Shown: piece after piece, positions 34,110-41,335 of the stretch
Position numbering within the stretch: position 1 is the stretch's first letter
How the letters are laid out: each line of letters begins with the position of its first letter
Assembly (NCBI GenBank): GCA_025457865.1
Contig: JALOTP010000030.1
Location: 1-46,253, forward strand
DNA: 46,253 nucleotides
From: Thermoplasmatota archaeon
GTDB lineage: Archaea; Thermoplasmatota; Penumbrarchaeia; Penumbrarchaeales; Penumbrarchaeaceae
Direction of reading: 5' to 3'
Translations under genes and position numbers: made by a program
Notes under the pieces: model-generated
Told to the model about the DNA's origin: nothing
Databases searched by the model: none
What the model saw: only the letters and a program-made list of their open reading frames with translations

Positions 34110-34363
34110 TGGGAAAGACCTGCCCAACATACAGGATGCTCCTTGATGAGGAGATAGCCTCCTGGGAGCAGTTCAGGAGGGCCCTTCGGAAGGAGGACAG
34201 GGAGGCGTTCGATGAGCTAATGGACTCCGTGAGGACCAGGGCCAGCGCATCCTCGAACGCCGCAAGGCTGAACCCTTTCGAATCCATGGTCATGGCGGCG
34301 CTGGTGGAGCTGATGAGAAAACATGTTGATCATATAGTTCCAGATGAAGATGGCCCCGTTTAA
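34109..34363 (+). CDS. Small helical protein coupled to the RadA paralogue
   Basis: An 84-residue protein: MGKTCPTYRMLLDEEIASW, then FRRALRKEDREAFDELMDSV and NPFESMVMAALVELMRKHV. It looks all-helical and has no motif of a known enzyme. Haloarchaea encode small proteins with a similar start (MGRTNPT-Y-R, then an F-R-R-x-L-R-x-x-x-x-x-x-F-D pattern), which I recall only from memory. The start overlaps the RadA paralogue's stop in TGATG, so the two are translationally coupled and probably bind each other. Its presence supports a conserved archaeal module rather than a chance gene. Confidence 0.65.
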   Translation: MGKTCPTYRMLLDEEIASWEQFRRALRKEDREAFDELMDSVRTRASASSNAARLNPFESMVMAALVELMRKHVDHIVPDEDGPV

Positions 34364-34484
34364 CGAAGAGAAATATGAGCGGCTCCTTCGACCCTTAATT
34401 AAATAGGTTTCCGTATTTTCAGAAACTTTTCATGAATAGTTTTTGAAAAAATGGAAACTTATATAAAGACATGTATCCCCGTCC

Positions 34485-35219
34485 TCAAGGTCCCCCGAAA
34501 CCGTATCTGATGACACCTTTTGGGCAGACGTCTATGCAGGTCCCGCAGTTGATGCATTCGCTGTGGTCCATCTTGCCCTTGGAGACCATCCCCTCAACGT
34601 CCAGGCTCATGGGGCAATTCCGAGAGCACGCCTTGCAGTGGATGCACTTTTCCTTGTCCGACCTCAATCGCAGGTGGGGGAACCTTAGGAGGTCCCTGAG
34701 CTTCCCGCCCACTATCATGAAAGGGGCCATCCAGCACCCGTAGTGGCAGAACCCCCTCCTGCCGAAGGCAAGTGAAAGACCGGATATCAGCAGCAATACG
34801 CCAGCCAGAACGAACACGGCTCCGGCAGCAAGTATGGAAATACCGTGCCATGTCTGATAGAGCGGTTGAACGGTTGAGATGCCCCCCGACCTGATGAAAA
34901 GTGCGATGATCACCACCACCCATACGGTCCAGGGACCCAACTTGATGAGGTCGAGCTTTCCTCCTTTTGCCCCCTTCTTCCTGACCCTGTGGCAGAGCTC
35001 CTGCACTTCAGCCCCGGGGCAGAGCCAGGCGCACCATATCCTACCAAGTACGAAGGAGCTGAAGAACAATAATGAGAAAAGCAGGAAGCTCCCGCTCACA
35101 ATGCCCTCGGAAGCCCCCAGCACTATCAGGTAGGGCGAAAGATAGTAGAACGTTATGGGGAACAGGACCATGGACACTATCAGGACCCATTCTCGTATTC
35201 GCTGCCTATTTACGGTCAT
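34485..35219 (-). CDS. NapH-like membrane Fe-S protein (two 4Fe-4S clusters)
   Basis: A membrane-bound electron carrier of about 244 residues. Four membrane helices (for example WVLIVSMVLFPITFYYL and AAGAVFVLAGVLLLISGLSL) enclose two CxxxCP-like motifs, RIWCAWLCPGAEV and FCHYGCWMAPF, the NapH/NosR/MauN signature thought to assist quinol oxidation or cluster transfer. The cytoplasmic C-terminus has two ferredoxin motifs, CIHCKACSRNCP and CINCGTCIDVCPKG, for two 4Fe-4S clusters. ATG 35219 (MTVNRQRIREWVL) is preferred; ATG 35234 is possible, and the longer frame to 35300 runs into the divergent promoter. The redox partner is not encoded nearby. It is divergent from the RibD-like reductase, with the dyad operator between. 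Confidence 0.85.
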   Translation of the reverse strand: MTVNRQRIREWVLIVSMVLFPITFYYLSPYLIVLGASEGIVSGSFLLFSLLFFSSFVLGRIWCAWLCPGAEVQELCHRVRKKGAKGGKLDLIKLGPWTVWVVVIIALFIRSGGISTVQPLYQTWHGISILAAGAVFVLAGVLLLISGLSLAFGRRGFCHYGCWMAPFMIVGGKLRDLLRFPHLRLRSDKEKCIHCKACSRNCPMSLDVEGMVSKGKMDHSECINCGTCIDVCPKGVIRYGFGGP

Positions 35220-35316
35220 CGCAAACCGGAACATCTGTCTGTGATTATTAACGTAACTCGAAAGTGGAAAAGGGGTCATGGGAAGAAAACTATATATCAT
35301 ATTACTATATTACGAT

Positions 35317-35332
35317 ATTGTAATGTTACAAT
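35317..35332 (+). promoter_or_regulatory. Dyad operator in the divergent Fe-S protein / reductase-PadR region
   Basis: ATTGTAA-TG-TTACAAT is a perfect inverted repeat with seven-base arms. Just before it are two more ATATTAC copies (about 35299-35315), so TTAC/GTAA half-sites occur several times within 35 bases. The cluster lies in a very AT-rich stretch (TATATATCATATTAC) that must contain the promoters for both directions. PadR-family repressors usually bind such dyads near their own operon, and a PadR gene is the second gene to the right. Confidence 0.55.
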
Positions 35333-35357
35333 AATAAAAACCTATGAGCTGACACAT

Positions 35358-36017
35358 ATGTTACCAAAGGTCGTATTGCACAATTCCATCAGCCTAGACG
35401 GTTCCCTTTTGGGGTTCGATGTGGATATGGGGACCCATTACGGGCTTGCTGGCAAGTACGGAGCGAAGGCAACTCTCGCGGGATCGAACACTGCCCTCAA
35501 AGGGTTCGAGCTCTTCGGGGCCCCCCCGCCCGAAGAGGAAAGGGACATGATCAGGCCTGAGGGCAGGGAGCATCTTCCCTTCATCGTGATACCGGATTCC
35601 ACCGGTAAGCTCAAGGGGATGCTCCACGGAATAAGGAGAACGGAATACTTCAGGGACGTGATCGTGCTGCTATCCGAGAGCACCCCTCAGGAATACATCT
35701 CCTACCTGAAGGATAGGGATTACATCCACCATGTCCTGGGTGAAAAGAAAGTTGACCTGGAGAGGGCCCTCCATCTGCTCCATGACGAATATGGTGCCGG
35801 AACCGTGCTTGTCGATACAGGCAGCATCCTGGGGAACCTCCTCATAGAGAAGGGGCTCGTTTCGGAGATCAGCCTCCTGGTACACCCGGTCATGGTCGGA
35901 AGTAACGGATACCAGATGTTCGGTCCTGACCTTACATCAAGGAAGATGGAGCTCTTAAGGAGCGAAATGCTGGGAAAAGGGCTTGTCTGGACCGTCTATT
36001 CGATGAACGGAGGGTGA
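35358..36017 (+). CDS. RibD C-terminal / dihydrofolate-reductase-like protein
   Basis: A 219-residue NADPH-dependent reductase of the DHFR/RibD-C fold. Evidence: VVLHNSISLDGSLLGFD (typically 'vilhvaiSlDGki'), GAKATLAGSNTALKGFELF, FIVIPDSTGKL, VIVLLSESTP, LLHDEYGAGTVLVDTGSILGNLLIEKGLVSEISLLVHPVMVG (in parts) with the glycine-rich NADPH loop and the final strand pair. Archaeal RibD-C homologues reduce the ribosylaminopyrimidine intermediate of riboflavin or the pterin of archaeal cofactors; ring substrate unknown here. ATG 35358 starts the fold directly and has no Shine-Dalgarno. The stop (36015-36017) overlaps or touches the SD of the PadR gene, so the pair is one operon. Confidence 0.82.
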   Translation: MLPKVVLHNSISLDGSLLGFDVDMGTHYGLAGKYGAKATLAGSNTALKGFELFGAPPPEEERDMIRPEGREHLPFIVIPDSTGKLKGMLHGIRRTEYFRDVIVLLSESTPQEYISYLKDRDYIHHVLGEKKVDLERALHLLHDEYGAGTVLVDTGSILGNLLIEKGLVSEISLLVHPVMVGSNGYQMFGPDLTSRKMELLRSEMLGKGLVWTVYSMNGG

Positions 36018-36019
36018 CA

Positions 36020-36562
36020 ATGACGAGCATCACGAACAAGGAGACGGCACTTCTGGGACTGCTCCATGAGGAGCCCATGCATCCCTATCAGATAGAGAAG
36101 GTCGTCCAGTACAGGGATATGAGGTTCTGGACGGAGATCTCCATGTCCTCCATCTACAAGGTCCTATCCAACCTGGAGGAGAAAGGCCTTGTTAAGAGCA
36201 ATGTGTCCATTTCGGATGCCAACAAACCGCAGAGGACCTATTCAATGACCGATGAGGGAAAGAAATCACTATCGAACAAGGTCATAGAGCTACTATCGGA
36301 ACCCGAACATCTCATCCACCGCATTGACCTGGGGACATACAATATGGATGCTGCGAACCCGAAGGAGATAGGTCCTGCCCTTGAGAGGTACGAGAAGAAG
36401 CTCATGGAGGACCTGAAAGGATACAGGGACCTGGAGGAGTTCATGAGGGGGGAGGGATGCCACGAGAACCGGGTCGCAGTGGCCGTAAGGCCCCAGTTCC
36501 TTATCAAAGCGGAACTGGAATGGTTGGAAGGGTTCAGGAAAAAGGTCCTTGAAACGAACTGA
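36020..36562 (+). CDS. PadR-family transcriptional regulator
   Basis: A 180-residue winged-helix repressor. The PadR domain is clear: LLGLLHEEPMHPYQIEKVVQ, MRFWTEISMSSIYKVLSNLEEKGLV (recognition helix), RTYSMTDEGKKSL (wing). A C-terminal helical Vir-like region follows (IGPALERYEKKLMEDLKGYRDL, FLIKAELEWLEGFRKKVLE) that would form the dimer and the ligand pocket. GGAGG (36009-36013) fixes ATG 36020; a GTG start at 36014 is in frame. It is coupled to the reductase upstream and very likely controls the divergent promoter at 35.3 kb, relieving repression when an aromatic, drug-like or redox-active compound binds, as PadR members do. Confidence 0.88.
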   Translation: MTSITNKETALLGLLHEEPMHPYQIEKVVQYRDMRFWTEISMSSIYKVLSNLEEKGLVKSNVSISDANKPQRTYSMTDEGKKSLSNKVIELLSEPEHLIHRIDLGTYNMDAANPKEIGPALERYEKKLMEDLKGYRDLEEFMRGEGCHENRVAVAVRPQFLIKAELEWLEGFRKKVLETN

Positions 36563-36565
36563 ATG

Positions 36566-39500
36566 TCATATCTTCCTCAGGAGCCTCCTCTTTGATACAT
36601 CGAACTCCTCTTCGGAGAGGGCGCCTTTTTCCTTCAATTCGTTCAGCTCCCTCAGCAGGTCCACAGCTCCTTTGGACTCTGTTGCGGCCCTGGACTCTGC
36701 CATCGCTGGGGTCCAGACATGGTCCTCAGAATCGTGGAAGACCGTTTCCTCGACCTGAGGCGGACCCTCGGGCGACCCGACCTTCATCATATCGTCCTGC
36801 ATGTCCGGGACAGGGGCAAGGTTCGCCTGACCTGTTCGAACGATGCCTGACGGAGGTATGGTAGTTGATCCAACCAGGGGTGCGGACATCATACCGGACT
36901 CGACGACCGGCCTCTGGGGTGCTGCTTGGGGTCTGATATATATCTCCCTGTCCTCCTGGACCATAAGGTCTATGGAGGCCGGGGGCAGCTCTCCAGAGAT
37001 CACAGGTTCGCCCTCCGCTCCCTGGTCCAGAGGTGCTTTCATCATCGAACCACCCGCTGGAGGCAGTGTCCCGGTCATGGCAGGGGAGCTCATACCAAGG
37101 GCAAGCATCTGTCCGTCAACGGTGGAATGAGCGGCTGATAACGCTGGAAGCTCTGGCCCTTTGGGTACTTGTTCCTTACCTTCTTCCTCCTTCGCTCTCT
37201 TCATTGACCTGAGAATGAAGAACGTCCCGATCACAAATATCAATAACAACAATACAGCAGCAATGATCACCAATACCACCGGGAATTCGTTCTTTGCCGG
37301 GTCATTCCCGGGAACGATCGGCCTTGCCGTGATATTGACCTCAACGAACCCTATCGATACCGGACCGGCCGCGTCCATGACCTTGCATTCAAGGTAGTAG
37401 ATTCCCGGGACCATCCACATGATGTCGACAGTCTCTCCAGTGGCAAGGACCTCCGGTCCTACGGACCATGTCACGACAAGGACATCCATATCCACATCCG
37501 TGACCCTTGCAGAGAATGTCAGATTGACACCGACCTCGCCCTTAGCTTGACCATCCGCGGGGTTCACAATGAAGCCGGTGGGAAGGTCGTTAGTATTTGT
37601 GATATTGATGCACAGCAGAGCTGAGATGATGCCGCCCTCCCCGTCATCGACGTCCAGTCCGATCCAATACTCACCGAAGGCGTCCTTCTCCGGGATGATG
37701 GTGACGGTTGACCCTGAAATGGTGTCCTGAACGAGCGCGAAAGGAACGTTCGTGAGGGCCTGGACCTTGTAGTCCATTTTCTCCGTCTCGATATCCTTTG
37801 CATTGACCTTCATCGGAACGATCTTCTCCTCCTGGAACCGTACATCGATCCTCCGACCCTGGGTCCAATCAACGGGTTTCCCATCCACATCGAACGTATA
37901 AGGGATATCGCCCATTACCGGGTATGCCTGGATGCCCTCATAATCTATGGATTCCAGCAGCGGCATGTCATTGACCGGCCTTATCACCACGGTGAGATCG
38001 AATATCATCCTTGATTCCTGGTCCGCCACGGATACCGTGACCGTCTCGTTCCCGAACCAGTCCTTCCGGGTCTCGACCCATAGTACGCCCTCATCATCAA
38101 CGCTCATCTCTATCTCATGGTGACCCTCGATCGTATATGTCAATCGGTCCGAATCAGGGTCCAAGACCCATCGGGATAGGTCAAAACCATCCACATCGGG
38201 TTCGTCCTCGTTGTACTCGACCGATTTCAGGTAAGGCTCCACCCTGCGAGGGGGGGAGTTCAGTATCTCCACCTCGGCGAACCCTCTATCGGACCAGTCA
38301 AGACCGTCGTATGAGAACACCTCGCATCTTACGATGTCGTGCTTCATGAACCTGCTGCCGGAAAGCTCTGAACTGGTGGTCAATGAGAGGTTCTCCTCCC
38401 TATGCTCGAATGCTCCATTGACATACCATTCAAAGGTATAGAGAAGGATATCATCCTCCACATCCATGCTGCCATTGAGGATCGATGCCTCGATGACCGT
38501 ATCAGTGAACGGCATCGTCGGAGATAATGCAATGTCCGGTCTGGTCGGTCTGTTGTTGACCACGGTTATCATGTCCTCGTACACCTTCTCAACGATGGAA
38601 CCATGCTCGTCCTTGACCCGGACCTTCAAGGAAAATGGTCCTACAGGGGTCGTCCTTTTAGTGTTGAATGAGAATTCCCACTCTCCCCTCGTCATTACGA
38701 AACCATCGGCCTTGATATCTTCGGTCTCCCAGGTCGTTCCACCAGGCGGTAAATACATCAATTCCACATTTAATAGGGACCCTGGTTGGTCAAGGTCATT
38801 GACCGTGACGCCGATCCTCGCTCCCTGTGTCCTGTTCATAAGGGGTGGGGCATGCAGGCCCAAAATGTCCGGGGCATTGTTGGGCAGTCCGACCAGTGAC
38901 CACGACCTCAGGATGGGACCCTTTATCGCAGACCTGATGTCCATCACAAGCATGACTCTATCAACATTGCCCCTGTCTATACTGTGGAACAGGTAGGTCC
39001 CGTTCCCCTTATCGATGGGGATACCCACCTCAGTGAAATTATCCCGCTTGACCAGATGTACATTGACCGCTGTCGGACCTTCAAGAGGTGTGTCCAGGAA
39101 TAGTGTGGGGACCAATGAGCTGTCAGGCAGCTCCAATTGAGCGGACATGACCTGTCCTTCATACCTGCCGTCCATCATACGGATATGACCGAGCTCGGCC
39201 ACGGTCTTCTCCTTTCGGTAGAGCCTTTTAGATGTCAAGAACGAGTCTCTGAAGGCTCCAACCTTCTCCCATTCCACGCCCCAACCCCGAAGGGCTGCCG
39301 GGTCTCTGAAGGTAGAAGTTAGGGTTGCATTGAGTACTATTGAGCTGACACCCAGGTCATTCAAGCCTGAGATATCTATCTGGGAAGAACTGTTGTCGAA
39401 CAAAAGCCCGGTATCGGAAATCGTGCCCGCATCAAGTATCCGAAGCCTTACCGTCGAACCTCCCACTTCGCTCTTATCGATCCTGAGGTTCGTCCATTCG

Positions 39501-41167
39501 CAGCCGGGTGGGAGTTCCAAAGGTATCGTTTCCACATAACCTTTCCCAACGGAACCTTCGTTCAATATCTTGATATCGTCCCAATATGATGTTATAAACT
39601 GATAGCTAGTCTGCCTTCCCGCAGACAATCCTATCCTCTTCAACATAGGGAAGGAATTCCAGAAAGGAAGGTCAGTGACCGATGCCAGTTGACCTCCAGT
39701 AGTGTTCTTGATTGTTACGTTCATCTTTTTTAAAGTGAAGTCCAAATCTATGATTACATTATACCAGGTTTCTTTGGAAGCACCATTTAGTATTTTAAAA
39801 TAAGATTGGCCATTGCCATATTCGATCCCGTAATGAGTGAAAGAAATCATCCCTAACCTGTCAGCCGTGGTCGCATCGTTTTTCATGCTTCCAAGCATGT
39901 ATATCTGACTCGTCGTATGGTCTGTAGGGTCCACCAAACTGGTCGCCGCCCAAAGACTGATTCTACAATCGGTAAGGAACAGTTCCTTAGAGAGGATTAT
40001 CGAAGGAACCGAGCTTTCTGGATTATGGTGCGTTACCGTCGTCCCTGTCAACCCAGGGAATGGTCTCGACATTGTAGCAAGTGCGGAACCTACATTGGCG
40101 ACAGTATGTTTGGTCCACCCATTCTTCCCTACTATACTCTCCCCCTCGGAATATGATTCGAAATCGTCGATGGCCGTTGAGGGTGGGTATGTTATGAAAC
40201 CCCCTGACGCCAATCGGTCGGCGTTCTCCACCTTCGACACGCCGGACGTTCCTTTTAGAGAGTCATACCAGCTCCCACCCCGTTCATCGGTCTCTATCAT
40301 GTCGGTATCAATGCTCTCTATCAACAGGTCGTCCCAGTACGAAATGGTTGTTTCGGAATTGATCTGAGGTCCAGTGACCAGGCCGACCCTTCTAACGGAG
40401 TTGAACCCATTCGCCAAGTCCACTCCATACGCACTGCCCAGTTCGGTCCCTTCAGCATCCATTATTCTGATGTCGCATTTCTGGACATTGCAATCGAACG
40501 ATATCTCGAGATGATACCATTTGTTGGTATCTGCAAAACCTGTAATGTCTCCCCAGTCGGTGTTCTGATAGGATATTGTACCGTAATTGAACCCTACCTT
40601 GATCATCTTGTCTGTGACAAGGTCTGGACCACCAGAGTCCGTCCCGAAGAGGAACAGGACCGTTCTGATTTGATTGGATGGGTCGATATGGTCAGATGCC
40701 ATCCAGAGTTCTAGGGTCCCTTTCTCGATATCGAGGACCGGTGATAGAAGGGTTCCCTGGTCCATCCCTCCAAGGCTCGGATTCACGTTCATACCGCACT
40801 TCGGGGTCAATGATGAGAACGGGTTCGCTATGGCTGTGGCCTTGCCGAAGTCATAATCATTATGATATGTCCACTTCCCGCTGTCATTGAGGTACTGCCC
40901 GTAGGAGTATCCCTCGAAATCCTCGAAGAAATGATCGCTCGTAGATGACCTCGATGGCATGGACATATAGGTAGTATCAGGACCGGCCCCCTTCGATTGG
41001 AAAGAAATGGGCATCTCCTCATTATCCCTTGTACTTTCAACAAAAGGTTCCATATAAGGACCATGATCTGTTATAGGACCATCGTTCATATTGCCTGGTA
41101 TGGCCTGGGGAAGGGTGAGAACCATCAGACACAGGACAGCACTGCATAACGTTAAACCACTTCTCAT
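36566..41167 (-). CDS. 1533-residue surface protein: LamG-like pair, cadherin-like repeats, TM helix, SHOCT-like tail
   Basis: A signal peptide (MRSGLTLCSAVLCLMVL) leads to two concanavalin/LamG-like domains, at about 70-290 and 320-560; each begins with a DFE[GS]YS-type segment and ends SYWDD. Beta-sandwich modules follow, including tandem-95/cadherin-like ones (VEYNEDEPDVDGF, WVLDPDSDRLTYTIEGH; VTDVDMDVLVVTWSVG). Near residues 1305-1330 is a membrane helix (VVLVIIAAVLLLLIFVIGTFF) followed by basic SMKRAKEEE. The cytoplasmic part is about 190 residues, Pro/Met-rich, and ends in DLLRELNELKEKGALSEEEF plus DVSKRRLLRKI, a SHOCT domain pattern. The bulk would be an adhesin or surface-layer-associated structure; SHOCT domains usually occur in cytoplasmic or membrane-adaptor settings, so the tail may anchor to something inside. 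Divergent from the polymerase gene. Confidence 0.85.
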   Translation of the reverse strand: MRSGLTLCSAVLCLMVLTLPQAIPGNMNDGPITDHGPYMEPFVESTRDNEEMPISFQSKGAGPDTTYMSMPSRSSTSDHFFEDFEGYSYGQYLNDSGKWTYHNDYDFGKATAIANPFSSLTPKCGMNVNPSLGGMDQGTLLSPVLDIEKGTLELWMASDHIDPSNQIRTVLFLFGTDSGGPDLVTDKMIKVGFNYGTISYQNTDWGDITGFADTNKWYHLEISFDCNVQKCDIRIMDAEGTELGSAYGVDLANGFNSVRRVGLVTGPQINSETTISYWDDLLIESIDTDMIETDERGGSWYDSLKGTSGVSKVENADRLASGGFITYPPSTAIDDFESYSEGESIVGKNGWTKHTVANVGSALATMSRPFPGLTGTTVTHHNPESSVPSIILSKELFLTDCRISLWAATSLVDPTDHTTSQIYMLGSMKNDATTADRLGMISFTHYGIEYGNGQSYFKILNGASKETWYNVIIDLDFTLKKMNVTIKNTTGGQLASVTDLPFWNSFPMLKRIGLSAGRQTSYQFITSYWDDIKILNEGSVGKGYVETIPLELPPGCEWTNLRIDKSEVGGSTVRLRILDAGTISDTGLLFDNSSSQIDISGLNDLGVSSIVLNATLTSTFRDPAALRGWGVEWEKVGAFRDSFLTSKRLYRKEKTVAELGHIRMMDGRYEGQVMSAQLELPDSSLVPTLFLDTPLEGPTAVNVHLVKRDNFTEVGIPIDKGNGTYLFHSIDRGNVDRVMLVMDIRSAIKGPILRSWSLVGLPNNAPDILGLHAPPLMNRTQGARIGVTVNDLDQPGSLLNVELMYLPPGGTTWETEDIKADGFVMTRGEWEFSFNTKRTTPVGPFSLKVRVKDEHGSIVEKVYEDMITVVNNRPTRPDIALSPTMPFTDTVIEASILNGSMDVEDDILLYTFEWYVNGAFEHREENLSLTTSSELSGSRFMKHDIVRCEVFSYDGLDWSDRGFAEVEILNSPPRRVEPYLKSVEYNEDEPDVDGFDLSRWVLDPDSDRLTYTIEGHHEIEMSVDDEGVLWVETRKDWFGNETVTVSVADQESRMIFDLTVVIRPVNDMPLLESIDYEGIQAYPVMGDIPYTFDVDGKPVDWTQGRRIDVRFQEEKIVPMKVNAKDIETEKMDYKVQALTNVPFALVQDTISGSTVTIIPEKDAFGEYWIGLDVDDGEGGIISALLCINITNTNDLPTGFIVNPADGQAKGEVGVNLTFSARVTDVDMDVLVVTWSVGPEVLATGETVDIMWMVPGIYYLECKVMDAAGPVSIGFVEVNITARPIVPGNDPAKNEFPVVLVIIAAVLLLLIFVIGTFFILRSMKRAKEEEGKEQVPKGPELPALSAAHSTVDGQMLALGMSSPAMTGTLPPAGGSMMKAPLDQGAEGEPVISGELPPASIDLMVQEDREIYIRPQAAPQRPVVESGMMSAPLVGSTTIPPSGIVRTGQANLAPVPDMQDDMMKVGSPEGPPQVEETVFHDSEDHVWTPAMAESRAATESKGAVDLLRELNELKEKGALSEEEFDVSKRRLLRKI

Positions 41168-41335
41168 CTCATGTCCCCCAGGTTCGGATTGTTCTCCCTA
41201 TTTATATTCAACGGGGAACACCATATATATTATTTATGGGTGGATGAGGAATTCCGATGCTCATTGTCCGGTCGCAACATAGTTAGTTATCACATCCACC
41301 CACCCCCCCGCCGCCCTTTTTTTTAAGTGCCCACA

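Noticed and set aside
33372..34130. A 252-codon minus-strand frame
   Set aside because: Antisense to the RadA paralogue, which has recognisable RadA segments and a coupled downstream gene.
34471..34743. A 90-codon plus-strand frame behind TTATATAAAG
   Set aside because: It is fully antisense to the ferredoxin end of the NapH-like gene; the TATA-like word is probably part of the AT-rich convergent terminator region.
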